Notes: a model not told the origin generated them from the sequence alone. A stretch of 64,000 bases of DNA from CADEEN01 sp963816315 (GCA_963816315.1 CAWFJZ010000012.1:74055-138054); one strand, 5' to 3'. Counted from the stretch's first letter, positions 25,184 to 34,598 are shown. Program-made: numbers and translations.

Positions 25184-27046
25184 GTGACGGGTGAAATAGA
25201 CATCGAAAAGTTCAAGGCCAAAGCCAAGCTCGCTGATCGCTACGCCAAGCAACTGGAGCGCTTGCACGCCAAGAGTACGGCCACAGCGTGCATCGAAGAA
25301 GCCGTCGAAGGAGCGCTGGCAAAGCTCGGCGGCATGAAGACAGCGATGGTCATCTACGGGGAACCGCAAAGCGGTAAAACCGAGATGATGATCTGCTTGA
25401 CAGCCAAGCTCCTCGACCAAGGCCATCGCGTAATCGTGCACCTGATGAACGACAGCGTCGATCTGCTGACTCAGAATCTGCGGCGCTTCAAAGGCTCAGG
25501 GCTCGCGCCGGCCGCGCGCAACTCGTCTGAGTTGTTGCCCTCCTTCGTTCTGAACGCCGGCCAGGAATTGGTCGTCTTCTGCAAGAAGAACGCCAAAGAT
25601 CTGGATAAGTTGATCGAGCGCCTTGCCAACGCGGGGCGTGTCGTCGTGATCGACGACGAAGCCGACTATGCAACGCCCAACGCCAAGGTGAACGCAGGAG
25701 CAAAGACGAAAATCAACGAGTTGATCGAGAGTCTCATCGGTCCTGAAGGGCGCTATATCGGCGTCACGGCAACGCCGGCGCGATTGGATCTCAACAACAC
25801 GTTCTCGAACGACACCAGCAAGTGGGTGCAGTTCCCCGCGCATGCCCAGTACACGGGTCAGGACGTGTTCTTCCCGATCGAGAAGAAGAGCTTGCCCTAC
25901 CGGTTGCGCTTCCTCGGACCGGGCCCCGAGCCAGACGCGTCACGCAACGCCCTGGTGCGCTTCCTGGCGACCTCGGCGTACCTGAATTTGCATGTCAACA
26001 GCCCGGAGCAGAACTACACGATGCTCGTGCACACGAGCGGCAAGAAAAAAGATCACGAGACAGACCGCGCCACGATCGAACAGGCAGTCCAAGCGCTGAG
26101 CGATGTCAACAGCGCGAACTTCGGACCCCTGGTCACGCTGGTGCACGCTGCTGCGAGCGAACTGTATCCGTCGCACGATGCCAACCACATCACCGAGTAC
26201 GTGGTCAAGAACGCTTCGCGCATCGCACTGGTCGTGCTCAACAGCGAACGCGACCGGACAAGCGCCGGCGAGAGCGCGACGGAAGCGTCGTCACCCTTCA
26301 CGGTGATCATCGGAGGCAACATCGTGTCGCGAGGGGTGACCTTTCCCAACCTGCTGGCGATGTACTTCACCCGGAACGTCGCGCATCGCTTGCAGCAGGA
26401 CACGTACATCCAGCGTGCGCGGATGTTCGGCGCGCGGGGCGACTACCTTGAACACTTCGAGCTGACGATCCCGGAGTCGCTGTATGCCGACTGGCACAAG
26501 TGCTTCGTCTTTCATCGGTTGGCGCTGGAAACGGTCCGCACCGGGCTGGGGACGCCGGTCTGGATCAGCGACAAACGTGTTGTTGTTGCCAGCAGCTCGA
26601 GCATCGACAAGGCGACCGTGATTTTCGACAAGGGCGAGATGTCGTTTGGTATGTTTGATTGGACGCCGGAGCTCGACGAGATCGCGGCCGGCGATCCAAA
26701 CGTGACCACAACACTGGAGAAGCTGCGCGCGAAGGTCGGCAACGATGCGCTGCCCGAGTTCTTGATCAAGTACATCGAACGCGTGGCACCCAACGGCCAC
26801 GGTTCGCTCGGCGTGCACGCGTCGGGGTCGATTGCTGGGTACAAAGGGACTGCCGACCAAGACGCGATCTCGCGCTCGAAGGGCTTCATCGGTAACCCTC
26901 AACTCGAAGAATCGAAGGCGCAGTTCGCGAAAGCCGTTCATCACATCAAGATCTTCCGCAACGCGGCGAACAAGGCGCGGGTGTTCTACAAGTACAAGGG
27001 CAGCGTGCAGTTCATCCAGAACTTGAAGTCGGAAGGGACCGCGTAA
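25184..27046 (+). CDS. Z1-domain protein, superfamily 2 helicase-like ATPase
   Basis: This protein of about 620 residues resembles Z1-domain (PF10593) proteins of restriction and defence loci. It has Walker A YGEPQSGKTEMM near residues 58-69, a DEAD-like box IDDEADYATPN near 156-166, a motif-III-like GVTATPAR, then GGNIVSRGVTFPNLLAMYF and a motif-VI-like YIQRARMFGARGD. It should be an ATP-driven nucleic-acid translocase. GTG 25184 is chosen for GGAGG six bases upstream; an upstream ATG at 25154 adds ten residues but lacks such a site. It is divergent from the avidin gene and ends 25 bases from a convergent DNA methyltransferase. Unlike most flanking genes it has no frameshift, and its composition is less GC-rich. 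Confidence 0.8.
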   Translation: MTGEIDIEKFKAKAKLADRYAKQLERLHAKSTATACIEEAVEGALAKLGGMKTAMVIYGEPQSGKTEMMICLTAKLLDQGHRVIVHLMNDSVDLLTQNLRRFKGSGLAPAARNSSELLPSFVLNAGQELVVFCKKNAKDLDKLIERLANAGRVVVIDDEADYATPNAKVNAGAKTKINELIESLIGPEGRYIGVTATPARLDLNNTFSNDTSKWVQFPAHAQYTGQDVFFPIEKKSLPYRLRFLGPGPEPDASRNALVRFLATSAYLNLHVNSPEQNYTMLVHTSGKKKDHETDRATIEQAVQALSDVNSANFGPLVTLVHAAASELYPSHDANHITEYVVKNASRIALVVLNSERDRTSAGESATEASSPFTVIIGGNIVSRGVTFPNLLAMYFTRNVAHRLQQDTYIQRARMFGARGDYLEHFELTIPESLYADWHKCFVFHRLALETVRTGLGTPVWISDKRVVVASSSSIDKATVIFDKGEMSFGMFDWTPELDEIAAGDPNVTTTLEKLRAKVGNDALPEFLIKYIERVAPNGHGSLGVHASGSIAGYKGTADQDAISRSKGFIGNPQLEESKAQFAKAVHHIKIFRNAANKARVFYKYKGSVQFIQNLKSEGTA

Positions 27047-27071
27047 CTCAAACCGCCGCCAAAGCGCTGCT

Positions 27072-28292
27072 TCACGTGACGAACGTCAAAATCGTTTCGG
27101 TGCGCATTCGCTTGCCGAGCGGCTTCTTGGCATCGCTCGGCATCGGGAGGTAGCGGTGACGATCGGGTAGGTCGCGCTCGAACTTCTTCTTGGCCTTCAA
27201 ACCCGCGGCCTTGGCAGCGGCAGCTACCGCATTCGCGTTGTGGATGAATGTGCCCTTCAAACACGAGTTGCCGACGACGAAGGTTGCTTGACCCCCCGGC
27301 TTCAAGACACGTGCAACTTCGGACACGAAGCGAACGATGTCTTGTGCATACCGATGCACCATGGCCTGGTGCCGTGGCGGCAACGCATCCAGGTCCCCCA
27401 TCACTCGCTCGATCCGAGCCAGGCCTCGGCGATCGGCTGCGTCTTCGATGCCCCGCTCGCTGCCCACACTCTGGCCTCTGATGTTGCGTAGATCATTAGC
27501 GGCGTGTCCGAGCCAGACCAGCGACATGCGATGCCCGCGCATGTAGTCGATTGCGTTCAGGTACGGGGGAGAGGTCAGAACTGCATCGACCGAGTGCGCG
27601 TCGATGCGACCCAGACACCGAGCATCGCCCAACCGGATGTCAGCTCGCGCGGTCGGTGGGTGCGAAAGCAGTTGTCGGCGGACATAGCTGGCGGACCGCT
27701 CAAACGCCGCCATCACATCGAAGTCGGAAGTCTCCACCACTTTGTGGGGGCGGCTGTGGGAAACGTCGCGAGCGAGCGAGGCGCCTTGGTCCTTGGTGAT
27801 GATGATTCGACTCAGCGCAAGGCGCAGCACGTCGTTGGCCGCACGCGCGGCGGAAGCTCGCCGGCCATCGTCAAGCGACCACAGTGCAAACGCCAAGCAC
27901 CGAAGCACATTGCGCTGCTTGCGACCAAACCAGTACCTGACGAATCCTGCCGTTTCCTCGTCGTCGTCGATCCACGGCAAACGGATGTCTGCGGCTCGCA
28001 GCCTGCGCGCTACCGCAAGGACGCTCATCAATGCAGACTCAATCATCTGGTCGCGCACGGGGCGTGTCCACACCGTGGACATCAACACGGCCAGTGGATC
28101 GCTGTCAACGCCAATGGCGATATGACCCAGATCGCTCGCTTGGCGCACGACTGTCCCGGAGCCAACCATCGGGTCCAATACCACGCTGGAGGGTGCCAGC
28201 TTCTTGAGCTGCGCCAGCGCGAGATCGGGTGCCATACGAGCCGGAAAGGGATGAATCGGCCGGGCGTGTTCGATCTTCTTTTTGGATGTCAT
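27072..28292 (-). CDS. Site-specific DNA methyltransferase with TSPPY motif
   Basis: This 406-residue S-adenosylmethionine-dependent methyltransferase carries motif I (LDPMVGSGTV, residues 39-48) before the catalytic TSPPY (about residue 240), followed by a late VLKPGGQATFVVGNS strand. TSPPY is typical of enzymes modifying the exocyclic amine of cytosine (N4) or adenine (N6). The roughly 190-residue insert between the motifs probably holds the target-recognition region. It is convergent with the Z1 gene, so the two likely share a function such as modification-guided defence, though they are transcribed separately. No separate restriction nuclease is present in the island. Confidence 0.85.
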   Translation of the reverse strand: MTSKKKIEHARPIHPFPARMAPDLALAQLKKLAPSSVVLDPMVGSGTVVRQASDLGHIAIGVDSDPLAVLMSTVWTRPVRDQMIESALMSVLAVARRLRAADIRLPWIDDDEETAGFVRYWFGRKQRNVLRCLAFALWSLDDGRRASAARAANDVLRLALSRIIITKDQGASLARDVSHSRPHKVVETSDFDVMAAFERSASYVRRQLLSHPPTARADIRLGDARCLGRIDAHSVDAVLTSPPYLNAIDYMRGHRMSLVWLGHAANDLRNIRGQSVGSERGIEDAADRRGLARIERVMGDLDALPPRHQAMVHRYAQDIVRFVSEVARVLKPGGQATFVVGNSCLKGTFIHNANAVAAAAKAAGLKAKKKFERDLPDRHRYLPMPSDAKKPLGKRMRTETILTFVT

Positions 28293-28624
28293 GGGTGACT
28301 ATTCTCGTCGCGGTGCAGGGGATGAACAAGCCGCGCACAGCCATGCGGTGGCCGCAAGGGCGAGACGATTGAGTATTCACGGTTGTCTCTCTCTCTCCAC
28401 CTATCCACCTGTGCGCCTGGCTAATGTGCGCTTTCGGTAGATTTCGCCCGACGGGCGCTCTAGCTTGAATGATCGCGATGCAAGTGCAGTGGACCTTCGC
28501 GGGCTGAAGCTCAGCGCTCACTTTGTCGCCATTGAAGACGCTCGCACTGACGACGTGAGCGCATTGCGGGCGAACAGCCGAGTGCGCGTTGAGAGCGACC
28601 GCGCGACCCAGGTCACAGCCCAAC
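28293..28624. other. Gene-free stretch between the DNA methyltransferase and cysB
   Basis: I see no credible gene in these 332 bases. Frames through the stretch lack family resemblance. It holds a short TCTC tract at about 28385-28396, must contain the promoter of the methyltransferase gene, and its cysB-proximal part probably marks the right edge of the island. Confidence 0.5.
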
Positions 28625-29575
28625 CTAAACCTCCACCACCTCGCCCGGCGCACTCGCCAGCGCACGCTCAACCACCTCGCGCGTCAGCGGCGCGGCGAAG
28701 GTGCGGATGAAGTCGAAGACATACGCGCGCAGGAAGGCGCCGCGCTTGACGGCGATGCGGGTCGTGTTGGTGGCGAAGAGGTGGCTGGCGTCAAGCGCCA
28801 CCAGATTGGCGTCGCGCGTTTCGTCGAAGGCCACCGACGCGATCACGCCGACGCCCAGGCCGAGATCGACATACGTCTTGATCACGTCCGCGTCCATCGC
28901 CGACAGCCCGACCTCGAACTCGAGCCCGGCGCGCGCGAACGCTTCGTCGATGTGGCGCCGCCCGGTGTAGCCCGGCTCGTAGGTGATCAGCGGAAACTCG
29001 GCCAGCCGCTCCAACGTCAGCGGCCGTGGCGCGCCTTCGGCCAGCGCGTGGCCGCGCGGCACGACGACGATGTGCGTCCAGCGGTAGCAGGGCAGCGCCA
29101 CCAGATCGGGGAACTCGGCCAGCGCTTCGGTGGCGATGCCCACGTCCGCTTCGCCGGCCAGCACCGACTCGGCCACCTGGCGCGGCGAGCCTTGTTGCAG
29201 GTGCAGCCGCACCTGCGGGTGCGCCGCGCGGAAGTCGCGGATGGCGGCCGGCATCGCATATCGGGCCTGCGTGTGCGTGGCCGCCACCGTGAGCAGCCCG
29301 TGGTCGGACTGCGCAAAGTCGTCGCCGGCGCGCTTCAGGTTTTCTGCTTCCTGCAACAGCCGTTCGATGATCGGCAGCACCGCCGCGCCGGGTGGCGTGA
29401 GGCCAAGCAGGCGCCGGCCGGCGCGCTCGAAGAGTTCGATGCCGAGCTCGTCTTCGAGCTCCTTCAACTGGCGGCTGACGCCGGGCTGCGAGGTGTGCAG
29501 CACTTCAGAAACGACCGTGAGGTTGAAGCCCTGGCGCACCGTCTCGCGCACCGAGCGCAACTGCTGAAAGTTCAT
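28625..29575 (-). CDS. cysB: CysB-type LysR transcriptional regulator of sulfur assimilation
   Basis: This 316-residue LysR regulator matches CysB/Cbl across its length: MNFQQLRSVRETVRQGFNLT, helix-turn-helix SEVLHTSQPGVSRQLKELED, ATHTQARYAMPAAI and YEPGYTGRRHIDEAF. CysB responds to N-acetylserine and sulfide status and activates sulfate transport and reduction genes. Here it is convergent with the cysPTWA direction but displaced from it by the avidin/Z1/methyltransferase island. Confidence 0.92.
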   Translation of the reverse strand: MNFQQLRSVRETVRQGFNLTVVSEVLHTSQPGVSRQLKELEDELGIELFERAGRRLLGLTPPGAAVLPIIERLLQEAENLKRAGDDFAQSDHGLLTVAATHTQARYAMPAAIRDFRAAHPQVRLHLQQGSPRQVAESVLAGEADVGIATEALAEFPDLVALPCYRWTHIVVVPRGHALAEGAPRPLTLERLAEFPLITYEPGYTGRRHIDEAFARAGLEFEVGLSAMDADVIKTYVDLGLGVGVIASVAFDETRDANLVALDASHLFATNTTRIAVKRGAFLRAYVFDFIRTFAAPLTREVVERALASAPGEVVEV

Positions 29576-29647
29576 CTGCTGATGCCGCTGGTTGCCACGC
29601 GGCCAGTCTGGCGGCAGCCACCACCGAGCGCAACGAACGAAGAGTTC

Positions 29648-29779
29648 TTAACTTATGCGTGCTACGTCGAAACGGTGGGCTGGCCAATACAGCTTTGCTT
29701 TGTTGGACCGTGCGGCCGTGGCGGTGTCGGGAATGATCAGCTGAAGGGCTGCGCTGGCGTCGAGAACGACGTTCTTCAC
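29648..29779 (-). pseudogene. N-terminal fragment of a VapC-like PIN-domain toxin
   Basis: GTG 29779 opens a 43-codon frame beginning VKNVVLDASAALQLIIPD, the first strand and catalytic aspartate of a PIN domain, after which homology stops and a TAA ends the frame. Full VapC proteins are about 130 residues, so this is a decayed remnant. It overlaps the upstream antitoxin-like frame by four bases (GTGA), the normal vapBC arrangement. Confidence 0.6.
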
Positions 29780-29919
29780 CGGCGCTCGGCCTTGACCAGC
29801 TCAGACGCGCCCAACTTCCTACCGACCTTGATGCGCGACTTCATTTTCAGGAACTTGTCCAGCGACAACTGCGCGTCGGCGGGCGTGCCACCCACCTGCA
29901 ACGTGACGCGCGTTTTCAC
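29776..29919 (-). CDS. Putative small antitoxin of a broken vapBC pair
   Basis: A 47-residue frame from GTG 29919 reads VKTRVTLQVGGTPADAQLSL and ends KLGASELVKAERR. It is short, basic and positioned directly before a PIN-domain fragment with a four-base overlap, which is why I read it as the antitoxin. It lacks a clear DNA-binding fold and may itself be truncated at the 5' side by the DUF4198 gene end at 29948. Confidence 0.4.
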   Translation of the reverse strand: MKTRVTLQVGGTPADAQLSLDKFLKMKSRIKVGRKLGASELVKAERR

Positions 29920-29947
29920 GCTGCCAGCGCCGCGTTTGGGCTTCGCC

Positions 29948-30711
29948 TCAGCGCTGCACTTCGAACGCATAGGTGATGAACTGGCTCTCCCAGCGCGTTG
30001 CATCCGAAGCCGCGAGTTTCAGCTCGACGCCGCGCAAAATCCAGCGCCCGGGCAACGGCAGCTTGGCGCGGATGCGGCCGTCGCGTCGGTGCGGTGCCAC
30101 AGGCCGACGGGCGAGCGCTCGTTGATCAACTCCACCGGAAAGTCGGGCAACGGCTTGCCGCCGAGCAGCACCTGGAACACGGCCTCGGTGCCCACGGTCA
30201 GCGCGCCGCGAGGTGACACGCGCAGCGCATCCATCGCCGTGCCGACGGGTTGCGCCGAAGCGTCGGCGCCAATGTCGATGCGCGCGCTCTTGGTGTAGTG
30301 CTCCCTGAACGGCAGGCCGCGCGCCTTCAGGCCGGCCCACGCGGCCAGCGCGGCTTCGCTGGGCCGGACTTCCTTGAAGTAGATCTCGATCTTGTCCGGC
30401 GGCAGGTCGATGTCGAACGGCTGCAGTTGCATGAAGCACGTCAGCGGCTCGGCGCCGACGCGGTCTTTCGAGCGCAGCAAGGTCATCTTGTCGGTGAAGC
30501 GCAGCTTGTCGAGCGAGCGCGCCTTGCCGTCGCGGCCGACGCAGCCGCTCTTGACGAAGTACTGGTCATCGACGGCGAGCTCGCTCAGCGGAAAGCGGTT
30601 GCCGGTGCTGAGCCCAAGGCCGCCGCCCGGCAACGGTTCGAACCAGGTGTCGTGCGCGCAGGCAGCGCACGACAGCAGGAACGCAGCGGCGGCGAGGAGG
30701 AATTTCTTCAT
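29948..30711 (-). CDS. DUF4198 periplasmic protein, metal-uptake related (one frameshift)
   Basis: This protein of about 254 residues has a signal peptide (MKKFLLAAAAFLLSCAACAH) and a mature start HDTWFEPLPGG typical of DUF4198, a family linked to nickel or cobalt uptake. One frame change near 30085 separates the main body from the C-terminal RAKLPLPGRWILRGVELKL segment, whose sense continues naturally, so it is probably a sequencing indel. It follows gshB by eight bases on the minus strand. Confidence 0.8.
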
Positions 30712-30719
30712 CACCCGTT

Positions 30720-31694
30720 CTACGCAGCGCCGCTCTTGCCGGATGCCAACGCGCGCTCCAGCGCATCGACGAACAGCTTGGCCACGTCGATGCCGGCCTG
30801 CTGCGTGATCTCCTGGAACCCGGTCGGGCTGGTGACGTTGATCTCGGTCAGGCTGTCGCCGATGACGTCGATGCCCATCATCAACAGGCCGCGCGGCGCG
30901 AGTGCGGCGCCGATGCCGCGCGCGATCTCCAGGTCGCGCGCCGACAATTTCTGCGCCACGCCCTTGCCGCCGGCCGCGAGGTTGCCGCGGATCTCGCTGC
31001 CCTGCGGAATGCGCGCCAGGCAATACGGCACCGGCTCGCCGCCGATGACGACGATGCGCTTGTCGCCTTTGTCGATTTCGGTCAGGTACTTCTGCGCCAT
31101 CACCGTCACCGCGCCATGCTGGTTCAGCGTCTCGATGATCGAGCCGAGGTTCAAGCCGTCGGGGCCGACGCGGAAGATGCCCATGCCGCCCATGCCGTCG
31201 AGCGGCTTCAGGATGATGTCGCGCTGCTCGGCATGGAAGGCGCGAATGGCCTGCGCATCGCGCGTCACGATCGTCGGCCCGATGTACTGAGGGAACTCGA
31301 GGATGGCGAGTTTTTCCGGGTGGTCGCGCAGCGCGGCCGGTTTGTTGAAGACACGCGCGCCTTCGCGCTCGGCTTGTTGCAGCAAATGCGTGGCGTAGAA
31401 GTACTCGCTGTCGAACGGCGGGTCCTTGCGCATCAGCACCGCGCCGGCGTCGGCCAGCGCAAGTTCGCGCTGCTGCAGGACCTCGAACCAGTCGTGCGCG
31501 CCCGCGCTCTCGCGGATCGCGACACAGCGCGCAGCGCGAGCGACGACGCGCGCGCCTCGCGTCCACACCAGGTCCCGCGGCTCGCAGGCCCAGAGGCGAT
31601 GGCCGCGGCGCGCTGCCTCGCGCATCATCGAGAACGTCGTGTCTTTGTAGGTTTTGAAAAGCTCGAGGGCGTCGGCGATGAAGAGCATGTCCAT
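30720..31694 (-). CDS. gshB: Glutathione synthetase
   Basis: This 324-residue ATP-grasp enzyme ligates glycine to gamma-glutamylcysteine in the cytosol. Visible marks are LMRKDPPFDSEYFYATHLL near 105-124, RDIILKPLDGMGGMGIFRV near 180-200, IPQGSEIRGNLAAGGKG in the ATP-binding loop and GIDVIGDSLTEINVTSPTG near the C-terminus. It shares a TGATG start/stop overlap with the upstream benE gene and is followed by the DUF4198 gene. Confidence 0.92.
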   Translation of the reverse strand: MDMLFIADALELFKTYKDTTFSMMREAARRGHRLWACEPRDLVWTRGARVVARAARCVAIRESAGAHDWFEVLQQRELALADAGAVLMRKDPPFDSEYFYATHLLQQAEREGARVFNKPAALRDHPEKLAILEFPQYIGPTIVTRDAQAIRAFHAEQRDIILKPLDGMGGMGIFRVGPDGLNLGSIIETLNQHGAVTVMAQKYLTEIDKGDKRIVVIGGEPVPYCLARIPQGSEIRGNLAAGGKGVAQKLSARDLEIARGIGAALAPRGLLMMGIDVIGDSLTEINVTSPTGFQEITQQAGIDVAKLFVDALERALASGKSGAA

Positions 31695-32870
31695 CAGGTG
31701 AATCCTTTCGGCCGCCACTGTTGCACAAGAAGCGCCACCGCGCCGGCGACGACGCCCCAGAACGCCGAGCCGATGCCGAGCAGCGTCACGCCCGACAGCG
31801 TGACGAGGAAGGTCAGGATCGCCGCGTCGCGGTGTTTCTCGCTGTGCAGCGCCGAGGCCAGGCCGCCGGCGATCGTGCCCAGCAGCGCCAGGCCCGCCAC
31901 CGCCAGCACCAGCTCGCGCGGAAAGGCCTGCAGCACGCCGACCACCGCGCCGCCGGCCAGGCCGATGACGAGGTAGAACACGCCGGCCATCACGGCCGCG
32001 GTGTAGCGCTTGGCCGGGTCGGCATGCGCTTCGGGGCTCATCGCGATCGCTGCGGTGATGGCGGCGAGGTTGAACGCATAACCGCCGAACGGCGCCAGCA
32101 GCACGCGTGGCCGCTCCCGTGGCGGTGATGCTGTGCGAGACCGGCGTCGCGTAGCCGGCGGCGCGCTGCGCCGCCACGCCGGGCAGGTTCTGCGACGCCA
32201 TCGTGACGACGAACAGCGGCACGGCGATGCCGATGAATGCGCCCCAGGTGAACAGCGGCGTCGTCCACACCGGCATCGCCACACTCGCCTCGACCGCGCT
32301 CCACTGCAAGCGGCCTTGCAGCGCGGCGACGGCGATGCCGACGACGAGCACGCCCGGCACCGCATAACGCGGCCACCAGCGGCGGCCGCAAAGAAAGGCC
32401 AGCGCCATGACGATGACGAGCCAAGGCGCGCTCGTCGTCGCGCCCACCGCGTCGATGCCGAACTTGGCGAGCACGCCGGCCAGCAATGCCGCGGCGATCG
32501 CTTGCGGGATGCGGTCCATCACGCGCTCGAAGCCGCGTGTGACGCCGGCCATCACGATCAACGCGCCGCAGACGACGAAGGCGCCCACCGCTTCGCCCAT
32601 CGCCACGCCGCTGCTGCCGGCGAGCAGGGCCGCGCCCGGCGTGGACCACGCGGTCAGCACCGGCTGTCGCGTCGCCAGCGACAGGCCGATCGACGTGACG
32701 CCCATGCCCAGGCCGAGCGCCCACATCCACGACGTCGCCTGCGCGGGCGTCGCGCCGAGCGCCTGCGCGGCGGCAAAGACGATGACCACCGAACTCGTGA
32801 AGCCGACCAGCACGGCGACGAAACCGGCCACCACCGCGGCCAGCGACACATCCGTGAAGAACTTTCTCAC
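31694..32870 (-). CDS. benE: BenE-family benzoate/H+ symporter (one frameshift)
   Basis: This integral membrane protein of about 391 residues has eleven or twelve hydrophobic segments, opening with MRKFFTDVSLAAVVAGFVAV and containing VTMASQNLPGVAAQRAAGY, the BenE signature region. Named members import benzoate with protons, but many genomic homologues have other or unknown substrates. A single frame change near 32110 lies just before LLAPFGGYAFNLAAITAAI. GTG 32870 fits the family start; GTG 32891 would add seven residues. No benzoate-degradation genes are nearby. Confidence 0.82.
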
Positions 32871-32935
32871 GCGGCGAGTATCGCCGTGCACTTGGCGCCT
32901 TGCTGGCGGCGGCGTGCGGCAGATAACGTCGCCGC

Positions 32936-33727
32936 ATGTGCCGCTTCGTCGCCTACATCGGTGAGCCCGTCTTCCTCGACGAGTTGATCTGCCGGCCCGC
33001 GCATTCGCTGCTCAACCAATCGCTGCGCAGCGAGCAGGCCAAGACGCGCACCAACGGCGACGGCTTCGGCATCGGCTGGTACGGCGAGGGCAGCGAGCCC
33101 GGTGTCTATCGCGAGGTCATGCCGGCGTGGTCGGACGAGAACCTGCTGTCGCTGGCGCGCACGCTGAAGTCGCACCTGTTCTTTGCCCATGTGCGCGCGG
33201 CCACCGGCACGCCGATCGCGCGCCAGAACTGCCACCCGTTCCGCCACGGCCGCTGGCTGTTCATGCACAACGGCCAGATCGGCGGCTATGCGCAGTTGCG
33301 GCGCGCGCTCGAAGCGCGGCTGCCCGACGCGCTGTACGCGGCGCGCAAGGGCGCCACCGATTCGGAGCTGCTGTTTCTGCTGGCGCTGGCGCGCATCGAA
33401 CAGCAGCGTGAGAGCGTGCACGACGCGATGCGCGCCACCCTCGACGAGACGACGGCGCTGATGCGTGCGCACGGCATTGCGGAGCCGCTGCGTTTTACCG
33501 CCGCGCTCACCGACGGGCGGCAGCTACATGTCTTCCGTTGCGCCAGCGACGACAAACCGCCCTCGCTGTACCTGCAACAAACCCGGCATGGTGTGACGGT
33601 GGCCTCCGAGCCGCTGTGCGGTCATGCAGACGCATGGCGCGCCATCGAGCGCGACGAAATGCTCACCTTGTCGCGCGCCGTGCCAGGCAAACGTCGCGCT
33701 CACGCGCCGGCGGCGGCGCTCGTTTAG
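32936..33727 (+). CDS. Class II glutamine amidotransferase (YafJ-like)
   Basis: This 263-residue N-terminal-nucleophile amidotransferase starts MCRFVAYIGEP; Cys2 would be the catalytic nucleophile after methionine removal. Other family marks are RTNGDGFGIGWYG, FFAHVRAATGTPIARQNCHP, and WLFMHNGQIGGYAQLRR. It hydrolyses an amide donor, but no synthetase partner is adjacent and the in vivo substrate is unknown. It is transcribed divergently from benE. Confidence 0.88.
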   Translation: MCRFVAYIGEPVFLDELICRPAHSLLNQSLRSEQAKTRTNGDGFGIGWYGEGSEPGVYREVMPAWSDENLLSLARTLKSHLFFAHVRAATGTPIARQNCHPFRHGRWLFMHNGQIGGYAQLRRALEARLPDALYAARKGATDSELLFLLALARIEQQRESVHDAMRATLDETTALMRAHGIAEPLRFTAALTDGRQLHVFRCASDDKPPSLYLQQTRHGVTVASEPLCGHADAWRAIERDEMLTLSRAVPGKRRAHAPAAALV

Positions 33728-33825
33728 CGCCACCCACGATTACATCCGGACGCGACTTGCTGCCATCGGCGGACTGTTTGCCGCGTTGAATGGCGGTCAT
33801 CACGAAACTGTTCGGAGGAATCATC

Positions 33826-34572
33826 ATGTCCAACATCACCACACAAGTCGCCAAGAGCTCGGGCTTCGGCGAACAACCGATCCGCGTCGGCTCGTCGTCG
33901 TTCTCGCGGCCGGCGGCGCTGATCGGCGGCGCCACGGCGCTGATCGCGCTGACGGCGATTGCCACGACGCTGGCCGTGCGTCCGGCCGCGCCCGTCGGCC
34001 CCAGCGCTGCCGAAGCACGCACCGCGGCCGTCACCGCGCAAGCGCTGCTGGCGTCGCCGAACAAGGTGGCGGGCACGGCCGAAAGCAACAAGCCGGTGCT
34101 GGATGACGGCGCCGACAAAGCCGAGCCGAAGGCCGAGGCCAAGCCCGCACCGCGCGTGCAAAGAGCGCCGCAACGCCAAGTCAGCGGCGCCACCGCCCCC
34201 GCGGCCAAAGCGGCCCCGGCCGAGCCGGTGGTTGCGGCGGCGTGCAGCACCTGCGGCGTCATCGAAGCGGTGACGCCGTTCGAGAAGAAGGGCGAAGGCA
34301 CCGGCATCGGCGCCGTGGCCGGCGGTGTCATCGGCGGCGTCGTCGGCAACCAGGTCGGCGGCGGCAATGGCCGCAAGGCGATGACGGTGCTCGGCGCCGT
34401 CGGCGGCGGCGTGGCCGGCCACGAGATCGAGAAGCGCCAGCGCGCGACGACGTTCTATGCGGTCAAGGTGCGCATGGAAGACGGCTCGCTGCGCAGCGTC
34501 ACGCAATCGACCGCGCCGACCGTCGGCCAGAAGGTCACGCTCGACGGCACGCAGATCAAGGCGCGCGGTTAG
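33826..34572 (+). CDS. Glycine-zipper 2TM-domain protein
   Basis: This 248-residue protein has one N-terminal membrane segment (LIGGATALIALTAIATTLAV), an alanine/lysine/proline-rich linker, and a glycine-zipper segment (GIGAVAGGVIGGVVGNQVGG) followed by a basic tail. Such proteins sit in the cell envelope, resembling SlyB/OmpA-like 2TM lipoproteins. ATG 33826 is chosen over 33790 because GGAGGA lies six bases upstream. It is convergent with the next gene. Confidence 0.82.
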   Translation: MSNITTQVAKSSGFGEQPIRVGSSSFSRPAALIGGATALIALTAIATTLAVRPAAPVGPSAAEARTAAVTAQALLASPNKVAGTAESNKPVLDDGADKAEPKAEAKPAPRVQRAPQRQVSGATAPAAKAAPAEPVVAAACSTCGVIEAVTPFEKKGEGTGIGAVAGGVIGGVVGNQVGGGNGRKAMTVLGAVGGGVAGHEIEKRQRATTFYAVKVRMEDGSLRSVTQSTAPTVGQKVTLDGTQIKARG

Positions 34573-34598
34573 GGCGCGCGGTCAGGGCGCGCGCGCCG

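Noticed and set aside
28105..28671. A 188-codon minus-strand frame between the methyltransferase and cysB
   Set aside because: It overlaps both flanking genes out of frame and shows no recognisable domain or ribosome site.
34573..34598. GCGCGC-rich hairpin as a bidirectional terminator between convergent genes
   Set aside because: Low-complexity GC alternation folds in many ways here and has no T-run, so it cannot be told apart from background.
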